Below, one piece after another: positions 46,268 through 53,354 of a DNA stretch of 64,000 nt; positions within the stretch are counted from its first letter, which is position 1; each line of letters starts with the position of its first letter. The position numbers and the translations under genes were made by a program. The notes under the pieces were generated by a model. The model saw only the letters and a list, made by a program, of their open reading frames with translations, was not told where the DNA came from and did no database searches. The DNA is from Chryseobacterium rhizosphaerae (GTDB lineage Bacteria; Bacteroidota; Bacteroidia; Flavobacteriales; Weeksellaceae): the NCBI RefSeq assembly GCF_003385455.1, contig NZ_QNUF01000016.1, forward strand, positions 1 to 64,000, written 5' to 3'.

Positions 46268-47587
46268 ATGAGAAAAATAACTACATTCATTGCTCTTGCA
46301 GTCATTAGCTTTACAAGTATAGGATGTGACCGGTTTCTGGACATCCAGCCTGAAGGGAAAGTAATCCCGGTTAGTGTTGAAGATTATAGAAAAATACTTA
46401 CATCAGCATATTCCAAATATCCTATTCATAAATCCCTTTCTGCACTTCGTACAGATGAGATGGTGATCGATGAAGATACCAGTGATTTTCCTTACTACCG
46501 TGAACTTTCAATGTGGAAGGATAGCAATTATGATGCTGAAACAAAAGAATTTCAGTGGGCTGATTTTTATACGGTAATCTTCTACCTGAACCAGGCTATC
46601 AACGAGGGAAGTAAGACCATGAAAGACTCTCCCGAAAAAAATCAGATTTTGGCGGAAGCTTACGCGTTGCGTGCTTATTCCTATTTTGATTTGATTAATT
46701 TATATGCAAAACCTTATAATGGTGTTACAGCCTCTGCAGACAGGGGAGTTCCCATTAGCCTTATAGCTGATATGGAAGCTGTGTTAAAGCCTTCTTCAGT
46801 ACAGGAGGTCTACAACCAGATCCATGAAGATATGGAAAAGGCGAAAGGACTTATGGTAGAACAGAAGCAGGCTGCCGGTGCTAACTATAAATTTTCCAAA
46901 AATGCATTGATGGCTTTCAGTGCAAGAGTTGCTCTTTATCAGGGAGACTGGAATAAGGCGCTGCATGAGGCCCAAGAGCTATTGACTGTAAAAGGGGAAT
47001 TAAGTAATTTAAATACCAGCAATACCGCCCCTAACCATTATGCTTCAGTGGAATCTATTTTAGCATTAGATAATCCGTTGAATACCAATGTGCAAAATGT
47101 AATTTTTGCGTCTCCGGAATTGATTGCACAATATAATACCGCTACAGACAAAAGATTTGGAATCTATTTTGAGAAAAGTAAGAACAAATATAAAGTGATC
47201 AAAGGAGGTAGTAATGATTTCAGAGTGTCTTTCAGAACAGCTGAATTATACTTTATAAAATCTGAAGCATTATTGAAACTAAACAGGCTTGATGAAGCTA
47301 AAGAAGCACTGCTTCCGGTTTTAAAAAACAGATATACAACAGACGGATACACTTCCGTTCAGAATCAACTCAACGGGATGAATACAACAGACTTTATGAG
47401 TTTTATTCTGGATGAAAGATTCAGAGAATTTGCCCTTGAAGGTCACAGATGGTTTGATTTGAGAAGAGCAAATCAGAAAAAAATAACGCATACCGTACTA
47501 GGTAAAGAATATATTCTTCAACAAAACGATCCGAGATATACCATAGAATATCCGATGAGTGCGAAGAAGAATAATCCGAATTTATAA
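46268..47587 (+). CDS. SusD/RagB-family surface lipoprotein
   Basis: 439 residues from ATG 46268, 12 nt after the SusC stop. A lipoprotein leader ends IGC (Cys20), and 'DRFLDIQPEGKVIP' follows. 'NQILAEAYALRAYSYFDLINLYAKPY' and 'FILDERFREFALEGHRWFDLRRANQ' are hallmark SusD segments. Shorter than many SusD proteins. It pairs with the SusC protein upstream. A terminator follows. Confidence 0.92.
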   Translation: MRKITTFIALAVISFTSIGCDRFLDIQPEGKVIPVSVEDYRKILTSAYSKYPIHKSLSALRTDEMVIDEDTSDFPYYRELSMWKDSNYDAETKEFQWADFYTVIFYLNQAINEGSKTMKDSPEKNQILAEAYALRAYSYFDLINLYAKPYNGVTASADRGVPISLIADMEAVLKPSSVQEVYNQIHEDMEKAKGLMVEQKQAAGANYKFSKNALMAFSARVALYQGDWNKALHEAQELLTVKGELSNLNTSNTAPNHYASVESILALDNPLNTNVQNVIFASPELIAQYNTATDKRFGIYFEKSKNKYKVIKGGSNDFRVSFRTAELYFIKSEALLKLNRLDEAKEALLPVLKNRYTTDGYTSVQNQLNGMNTTDFMSFILDERFREFALEGHRWFDLRRANQKKITHTVLGKEYILQQNDPRYTIEYPMSAKKNNPNL

Positions 47588-47609
47588 CACTTCATATTAA
47601 CACCCTTTG

Positions 47610-47646
47610 AAACCGCTTGAACTTGATTGTTTAAGCGGTTTTTTTG
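47610..47646 (+). terminator. intrinsic terminator
   Basis: AAACCGCTT and AAGCGGTTT arms followed by seven T, separating the SusD gene from the LytTR regulator. Confidence 0.88.
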
Positions 47647-47654
47647 TACTTTTG
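47627..47654 (+). promoter_or_regulatory. Promoter of the LytTR regulator embedded in the terminator
   Basis: TTG at 47627-47629 lies in the terminator loop and TACTTTTG at 47647-47654 is 17 bp downstream, fitting the Bacteroidetes consensus. The predicted start site falls within a few bases of the ATG at 47663, so the mRNA may be nearly leaderless. Confidence 0.6.
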
Positions 47655-47662
47655 CCAATAGT

Positions 47663-48424
47663 ATGAAAATTGCCATTATAGAAGATGAATTGCTGGCTGT
47701 TAATTATCTGAAAACCCTTTTGGATAATCAAAGCATAGTCCCTGTTACAGAGACTGTTATTCTTCGTTCCAAAAAGCAGGCAATAGATTTTTTCAAAAAA
47801 GATTCCGCAGATCTTATCTTTATGGATATTCATCTTGGCGATGGAATGAGCCTGGAGATCTTTGAGCAGGTAGAACTGTTTACTCCTATTATTTTTATCA
47901 CGGCATTTGATGAGTATGCGATGCGGGTTTTCAGACATTTTACCATCGACTATCTCCTGAAACCTTTTGAAGAAGAAGACTTACACAAAGCATTACAGAA
48001 ATTTATCTCCATCAGGAACAATTTTGATCCGGAATCGACCTTAAAATCCATTTCTACCTTACATCAGGGAGGTTCTGAAATGATGAAACGTTTTATGGTA
48101 AGAGAAGGAAATAAACTTAAATCCATAGACGAGCATCATACAGCCTATTTCTTTGCATCGGGTAAATATCTTTTCTTAACGACAAAGGATCACCAGACCT
48201 ATATTTATGATGATACCATTAAGGATATTATTCAAAAATTAAATCCCAATGTTTTCTTTAAAGTGAACCGCAAGTTTATCATTAATAAAGCGGCAGTCAC
48301 TGAAATTATTAAACATTCAAGCCAGAAAGTAGAATTGAAGCTTTCCCCCGAACCTGAAGTGAATACTGAGGTTTTTATCAGCAAAATACAGATCGCTGAA
48401 TGTTTAAACTGGCTGAACAGCTGA
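47663..48424 (+). CDS. LytTR-family response regulator
   Basis: 253 residues from ATG 47663 (in-frame codons further upstream lie in the terminator and promoter). The receiver domain (about 1-118) has phospho-acceptor D55 ('LIFMDIHLGDG') and K105 region 'DYLLKPFEEED'. The LytTR DNA-binding domain spans about 150-250 ('VFFKVNRKFIINKAAVTEI'). The likely partner is the LytS-type kinase at 38632, with the protease-SusC-SusD operon between them as probable target. Confidence 0.92.
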   Translation: MKIAIIEDELLAVNYLKTLLDNQSIVPVTETVILRSKKQAIDFFKKDSADLIFMDIHLGDGMSLEIFEQVELFTPIIFITAFDEYAMRVFRHFTIDYLLKPFEEEDLHKALQKFISIRNNFDPESTLKSISTLHQGGSEMMKRFMVREGNKLKSIDEHHTAYFFASGKYLFLTTKDHQTYIYDDTIKDIIQKLNPNVFFKVNRKFIINKAAVTEIIKHSSQKVELKLSPEPEVNTEVFISKIQIAECLNWLNS

Positions 48425-48527
48425 TATACTTTGTAAAATATCCGCATCTATCTTAGAGCCTTTCCAGAATAAGGTGTCTTATTTTTTTGTATTTTCCATC
48501 CTTCAATTAATGATTAACCATTGAATC

Positions 48528-49985
48528 ATGAAAATATATCTATTAGCTGCTTTATTATTTTCTTCTTTAGTATGGTCTCAAAAGATACAGCTGAAGAAAG
48601 ACAGGATCCTGGTCAATGAAAAAGAAGCCGGAATTCTAAAATCTCCTTACCGGGATCACTTTGAGTTTTATACCTTAGCCAACGAAAAAATTTTTGATGC
48701 CGATCTCAAAGGGGTTACCCTGGCAAAGGACCAGTTTCTGTATTACCTGGATATGAAATCGGCAGATGGAAAGACCACTCAGATTCCATATGAAGTATTA
48801 ATCACCTCTTTTAAACCGGACAGAATTGTTGCCCATCAATTAGCTGTAAAATACCATCTCTTCGGTGAAAATGGTTTTGATAAAAATGAGGTGGAGAAAT
48901 TCTTTGCAACACCGAGAGAAAATTTAGCGGATAAATACCTTACCGCAAAAACCAACAGCATTGCAGAAGATAATGAAAGAAAGAGCAGACTTGATAATAT
49001 CAGAAGTCTTTATAACCCAAGATTGGGATCAAAAGGTGAAATTCTGATCAATAACGGAAATTATCCTGCTAAAATAATCGGCTATGCCAAAGGGTACAGC
49101 TGCGCTGGATTTAATACGGCAGGCTCATGTCTGGAAGTAAGTGATCTGGATGGTATTAAGGTAGCTTCAATGTACCAGACACAGGGGATCAAAACATATG
49201 CAGTAAGAACTTTTGATCATAATGAGTTTACTTTTACTGCGACAAGACCGTACGCCCAGTCGGATTATGCTTTTGTCAACGAGTTTATAGCCAACCTTTT
49301 TATCCAGGGTTATACACTGGAACATCAGGCGTATTATAAAAATCAGGAGCTTCAGCATGCAAAAGTGACAGATGCCGTCAACCGCAGTATCAATTTATAT
49401 GATGTTCCGGGGTATCTGGTAGAAAAATCAGGGAAGAAGACGGAAGGAACGATCTCTATCTGGTTTGAAATGCTGGATACTGAAAGAACCGGTCAAAAGC
49501 TTCCTGAAGGAGGGGCTGACTTTTTTGGGCAGCGGGTTACTTTAAAGAAACAACTGCCGGGAATAAGAAGTATGGCCACCAAAATTTATGATGCAGACTC
49601 CGGTGTATATTTTTGTGTGGCTGCCAATGGAAACGAAGAATGCTATTACGGATTGGATGTAAAAGGGGAGTTCATGAAGAAAATGCAGAACTATGGAAGC
49701 CTGTACGGTAACAATTCCTATTTCTACAGGCTGATAGCGAAGGAAAATAAAATCATGCTGCTCCGGGATCCTGTTGAGCTGCAAAAATATGTCATCAAAA
49801 CAGACCTTCAGCCCAAAGGGCAGATGCTTGATAACAGATCAAACGATAAACTTTCAGAAAAGCTGGCTGATTATCTCAAAGATTGTAAAACAGTTTCTGA
49901 TCAGTTGAAAAAAGAAAGCTTTGATCTTAAAAACGAAGAAAACCTGATGCAGATTATTTCTGACTACAGTAAATGTAAGAAGTAG
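48528..49985 (+). CDS. Secreted protein of unknown function
   Basis: 485 residues with a signal peptide (ends LVWSQ, about residue 17). Beta-rich N-terminal region; a central stretch has 'GYAKGYSCAGFNTAGSCLEVSDLDG', and the C-terminal end is a charged helix with two cysteines. No catalytic or anchoring motif and no type IX tail seen. Monocistronic, ending in a strong terminator. Not recognised as a named family. Confidence 0.6.
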   Translation: MKIYLLAALLFSSLVWSQKIQLKKDRILVNEKEAGILKSPYRDHFEFYTLANEKIFDADLKGVTLAKDQFLYYLDMKSADGKTTQIPYEVLITSFKPDRIVAHQLAVKYHLFGENGFDKNEVEKFFATPRENLADKYLTAKTNSIAEDNERKSRLDNIRSLYNPRLGSKGEILINNGNYPAKIIGYAKGYSCAGFNTAGSCLEVSDLDGIKVASMYQTQGIKTYAVRTFDHNEFTFTATRPYAQSDYAFVNEFIANLFIQGYTLEHQAYYKNQELQHAKVTDAVNRSINLYDVPGYLVEKSGKKTEGTISIWFEMLDTERTGQKLPEGGADFFGQRVTLKKQLPGIRSMATKIYDADSGVYFCVAANGNEECYYGLDVKGEFMKKMQNYGSLYGNNSYFYRLIAKENKIMLLRDPVELQKYVIKTDLQPKGQMLDNRSNDKLSEKLADYLKDCKTVSDQLKKESFDLKNEENLMQIISDYSKCKK

Positions 49986-50008
49986 ATCGCAGATCAATAC
50001 ACAACCCG

Positions 50009-50046
50009 TAATCCGGCAATAGAGCTCTCATTCTATTGCCGGATTA
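50009..50046 (+). terminator. strong intrinsic terminator
   Basis: 15-bp perfect arms (TAATCCGGCAATAGA and its complement) around an 8-nt loop, followed by a T-rich stretch. It closes the upstream secreted-protein gene. Confidence 0.88.
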
Positions 50047-50100
50047 TTATTTATAGGGGAAATTATAAGATTTTAATTTTCTTTCAGAAAAAATTTAATG

Positions 50101-50134
50101 CGTCAAGTTTTGACGTTGAGGGCCTATACTTTTG
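50101..50134 (+). promoter_or_regulatory. Palindrome-promoter module 1
   Basis: CGTCAA-GTT-TTGACG at 50101-50115, then 11 bp, then the -7 box TACTTTTG at 50127-50134. The palindrome sits where a -33 element or an operator would act. Confidence 0.6.
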
Positions 50135-50159
50135 TTTCAGAAATAAACAACAAGCTATA

Positions 50160-50231
50160 ATGATGATACCACTTTTTATGAAAATGATATTCACATGTCC
50201 GAAAATCAAAGATCATAACGAAGGAGTGTAA
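50160..50231 (+). CDS. Possible 23-residue peptide
   Basis: A short frame beginning with two ATG codons, 25 bp after the module 1 -7 box, ending TAA. The peptide is hydrophobic at its start (MMIPLFMKMIF) and basic later, with one Cys. It could be a leader peptide, a small toxin or the remnant of a lost gene. There is no further support. Confidence 0.25.
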   Translation: MMIPLFMKMIFTCPKIKDHNEGV

Positions 50232-50263
50232 AATTTTCACATTTTTTTATTACAAAATATAAC

Positions 50264-50298
50264 ACGTCAAGTTTTGACGTCAGCCTGAAATAGCTTTG
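50264..50298 (+). promoter_or_regulatory. Palindrome-promoter module 2
   Basis: ACGTCAA-GTT-TTGACGT at 50264-50280, with the same 15-bp core as module 1. The -7 box TAGCTTTG at 50291-50298 again starts 11 bp after the core. It drives the M15 peptidase gene at 50339. Confidence 0.65.
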
Positions 50299-50338
50299 CT
50301 TAAGAATCAAACACCAAATCACAAAATAGTAATCATCC

Positions 50339-50845
50339 ATGGATAAACCAAGTGAAAACAGAATAAAAAATCTCCATCCATTGGTAAGGCAAGAAGTCAC
50401 ACAAATTGTAAAAGAATGTGATGAAGCCCTTACCGGGAGAGCAAGAGTGAGGATTACCCAGGGGTTAAGATCCTTTAAAGACCAAGATGCATTATATGCG
50501 CAGGGAAGAACAAAAGCCGGAAAAAAAGTCACCAATGCCAAAGCCGGACAAAGTATTCACAATTACGGATTAGCGGTAGATATCTGCCTGATTATCGACG
50601 GAAAAGTAGCAAGCTGGGACACTGCGAAAGACTGGGATAATGATGGCGTAGCCGACTGGTACGAATGTGTAAAGATCTTTGCAAGACACGGCTGGGACTG
50701 GGGCGGAAACTGGAAAACCTTTAAAGACCTGCCACATTTTGAACGAAGCTCCATCTGGAAAGGGGAGCGAAAGATCAAAGCATCCTGGAGAAACTTACAA
50801 AATTTACCAAAAGATAAAGACGGATATGTAATTTTCACCAAATAA
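50339..50845 (+). CDS. M15-family peptidase, phage-endolysin-like, no signal peptide
   Basis: 168 residues resembling phage L-alanyl-D-glutamate endopeptidases (T5-endolysin/VanY-like). Zinc ligands are H74 and D81 in 'SIHNYGLAVDI' and H133 in 'DLPHFER', with D130 as probable catalytic acid. A loop 'DWDNDGVADWYE' could bind calcium. There is no signal peptide and no holin gene nearby, so export would need lysis or a dedicated injection apparatus. It is the first gene of the accessory locus, preceded by the palindrome-promoter module and followed by a palindromic stop. Confidence 0.88.
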   Translation: MDKPSENRIKNLHPLVRQEVTQIVKECDEALTGRARVRITQGLRSFKDQDALYAQGRTKAGKKVTNAKAGQSIHNYGLAVDICLIIDGKVASWDTAKDWDNDGVADWYECVKIFARHGWDWGGNWKTFKDLPHFERSSIWKGERKIKASWRNLQNLPKDKDGYVIFTK

Positions 50846-50858
50846 TCCCGGGATTATT
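50841..50858. terminator. Palindrome at the M15 stop codon, possible terminator
   Basis: AATAATCCC-GGGATTATT is an 18-bp perfect palindrome overlapping the stop codon, followed by a short T-rich stretch. Without a long T-run it is a weak terminator at best. Confidence 0.4.
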
Positions 50859-51176
50859 TCACAGTGAAAATCAATAATGCAATCAACCGGAATGATTGTA
50901 CAGGAAGGGGTTTGTCTTTACCGGAAAAAAAATAGACCTCTTCTTATTGAACAGTAGGTAAAATCTGAAAAAATTCTGAATAATAAAATTATTGAAGCAG
51001 CTAAGATACATGAAGAAAAATCATATTGCCTTTTTAAGGAAACACTACTTAAAAAGCAACCAGGCTTAGTATTCTTAAAGCCCTAATTGACCTTAATCAT
51101 TCAGAATGCTTTTCAGTTTTTAGGAGACTGATCATTACCACCGTCTTATCTTTTATTAACACCAAAAATCACAAAA
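50859..51176. other. Intergenic region upstream of the accessory toxin genes
   Basis: About 318 bp with no convincing gene. A 19-codon frame beginning at 51010 has no support. No exact TAnnTTTG box and no copy of the upstream palindrome was found here, so the promoter of the next gene is not identified. Confidence 0.5.
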
Positions 51177-53354
51177 ATGCCACAAAATATTCCATCGGGA
51201 AGCTTGTCAACAGCTCCCGACAGCAAAGGGCTTAACGTACGGCCAGATCTGTTGCCGGAGTCTTTCTTCTTTCTGGAGAAAGGAAAGATTTTCTCGCAAG
51301 ACCCGGCCGGAAAATTTGGAGCTTACGGGACTGTATTCAGGACCACCTCCAAAGTAAGCTTTACCGGCAAAGTATATACTATTTGCCAAGGGCAGGTATT
51401 TTTACAACCTTGTGGAGATGACTCCACTAAAGTAAATGCGATCCTGAAGCCTTTTAGTCAGCCGATTAAAGGACTTGCGATCAAGTATATCGTGTACAGA
51501 GGCCTGAACAGGTTAGATTTCTTTCAAGGCGATCTGATCACATCAGGAACACCAACAGGATTTATAGACATCATCAAAAAAGAGTTTACAGGTCTATATA
51601 GTATGTTGGGAATTACTGCACCTGCGTTTACCGCTCAGCATATCGGGTTTCCGGCAGGAACTACTCAGTCAGTAGATGATCTTATTGATGATTATTTCCT
51701 TAAGATTTCTAAAGTTGAAGTCACGGGAAGTACTGCTACTGAACAACCTAAAAAAGCTTTTGAACTGCCTATGATCCCAAGAGGAACCCATCTTGGAAAT
51801 GTCACTGGAAGCATAGGAATTGATATTGTACTGAACGAAGGAGATTATACAGTAGCCAATGATCCGAACCCATTTCAGTTGAATCTGGCTTTTGCCCGAA
51901 GCGCTGACCACGTCTTAGATCAGGCTATTGGTAATACAGCTTTTAAAAAGAAACTGATCAGGGAAACAGCCACCCAGTTCCTTGATATTGCAGCCTTTTA
52001 TGGCTTACACACGCAGGGAAAAGGAAAAATTCATATGAGTGACAATTCTGTCCTGCAAACGGTAGAACAGATTGCCAGTCAGATTTCAGGCTTTAAAACA
52101 GCTGAGACCACCTATTTGTATATCCAGGGCAGCAGACAGAGATCCTATAATTTCTATGGAAATCAGAACCTGGAAGGAAGTACCAACAATATTAAAATCG
52201 GACCAACGGCTAGCAACCTTTCCTTAGAGCAGTTTGAAGCAGGCTGGCCGGTAAAAGAGTTGGTTGCACAACCATCATTGGTAGTTCAGCTGACCACGGA
52301 TAACAATGATGCCGCTGCCATGTACGTAAAACAAGGTGTTTTACATGCAGATACAGCCAATGAAGATTATTTTATCAGAGGTAAAAACTTATTGCAGGAA
52401 GAAGGAAATGGAGTAGATACCAACTTTACGAAGCCTATTACTTTCAGTTTAAATAAAACAAGTGCCAATAAAACGGTTGCTTCGTTTGTACAGTTGATTT
52501 ATGAAGGGAAAACAGTGAAAATTACTTCTGAAACGCCAGGTCCAAACCCTGGTGATCCTGCTATAATTACAAGTTATGATTTGAAAGACATTGATGACAT
52601 CTTTGGATTGATTAATGTAACTCCTAAAGTTCAGTCTAAAGGAGGTAATGAGCTTGTCTATGTCATTGATCAGAATTTGTTGTTGATTGATTTTGAAAAT
52701 AAAGCAGGAGGAAAAGATGTTGCAACAGTGACTACTAAAAAAGTAGAGGATCTGATCATGAAAAATGATACGGAAAGTTTGCCAAGAGTTACTTATGAGA
52801 CGTTGTTGAATAATATCCGACAGAATACTACCAGTTACTATGAAAGTAGAATTGCTTATCAGGATAATTCTAATAGTGGCACTATTTCTTATAGTAATAA
52901 AAATAATAATTTTTATCAGCCTGAGAAACCTTATTATTTTAAAACTGAACAATATACCACTCCTGAAGGGAAATCTAATATGGGGTTATCATTAGGATTG
53001 GAGCAAGGTAAATTACCAAGTAAGAAACTGCTTGGAATTACTAATGACGAAAATAAGGAACTTATTAAGGCTGTTAATGAGAATCAATTAAACAACCCCA
53101 AATTTTATTTTAATAATGAACTTGGTGCTGAATCCAGTACTTATCTATCATTAGAAGGAAAAGAATATAAAAAATACAATTTATTTATAATAGGAGAGGA
53201 TCAAAATGGAAAGCTCAAAATTGTTTCTCCAACTACTAATGTTAATGTAACCACGATAGATCATATAGCTTTTACTTCCAGTGAGTACGCAAAGTGGGTT
53301 CCTTATCTAAATTCTATTGAAAACCAACCAGTTAATATTAAGATATATGAGTGA
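51177..53354 (+). CDS. Large protein of unknown family, coupled to the EndoU toxin gene
   Basis: 725 residues, no signal peptide, no transmembrane helix. The start is Ser/Pro/Gly-rich; beta-rich segments follow ('GTVFRTTSKVSFTGKVYTICQGQVFLQ', 'GLAIKYIVYRGLNRLDFFQGD'), and the C-terminal 200 residues are Asn/Lys-rich. The first about 400 codons have the composition of the resident genome; the last third is much more AT-rich. Its stop codon overlaps the start of the toxin gene by 8 nt (ATGAGTGA). It is probably a chaperone, adaptor or structural partner of the toxin. No family was recognised. Confidence 0.7.
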   Translation: MPQNIPSGSLSTAPDSKGLNVRPDLLPESFFFLEKGKIFSQDPAGKFGAYGTVFRTTSKVSFTGKVYTICQGQVFLQPCGDDSTKVNAILKPFSQPIKGLAIKYIVYRGLNRLDFFQGDLITSGTPTGFIDIIKKEFTGLYSMLGITAPAFTAQHIGFPAGTTQSVDDLIDDYFLKISKVEVTGSTATEQPKKAFELPMIPRGTHLGNVTGSIGIDIVLNEGDYTVANDPNPFQLNLAFARSADHVLDQAIGNTAFKKKLIRETATQFLDIAAFYGLHTQGKGKIHMSDNSVLQTVEQIASQISGFKTAETTYLYIQGSRQRSYNFYGNQNLEGSTNNIKIGPTASNLSLEQFEAGWPVKELVAQPSLVVQLTTDNNDAAAMYVKQGVLHADTANEDYFIRGKNLLQEEGNGVDTNFTKPITFSLNKTSANKTVASFVQLIYEGKTVKITSETPGPNPGDPAIITSYDLKDIDDIFGLINVTPKVQSKGGNELVYVIDQNLLLIDFENKAGGKDVATVTTKKVEDLIMKNDTESLPRVTYETLLNNIRQNTTSYYESRIAYQDNSNSGTISYSNKNNNFYQPEKPYYFKTEQYTTPEGKSNMGLSLGLEQGKLPSKKLLGITNDENKELIKAVNENQLNNPKFYFNNELGAESSTYLSLEGKEYKKYNLFIIGEDQNGKLKIVSPTTNVNVTTIDHIAFTSSEYAKWVPYLNSIENQPVNIKIYE

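Larger units (their letters stand above)
49986..50338. other. 353-bp intergenic region with terminator and two palindrome-promoter modules
   Basis: Holds the terminator of the upstream gene, two identical 15-bp palindromes each followed by a -7 box at the same spacing, and a possible 23-codon ORF between them. It is the control region of the accessory locus to the right. Confidence 0.6.

Noticed and set aside
51010-51069. 19-codon frame MKKNH... between the M15 and 725-residue genes
   Set aside because: No promoter box, no conserved feature; too short to support.
52449-52952. Antisense ORF of 167 codons in the 725-residue gene
   Set aside because: Ile/Phe/Ser-rich translation typical of the reverse complement of an Asn/Lys-rich gene.
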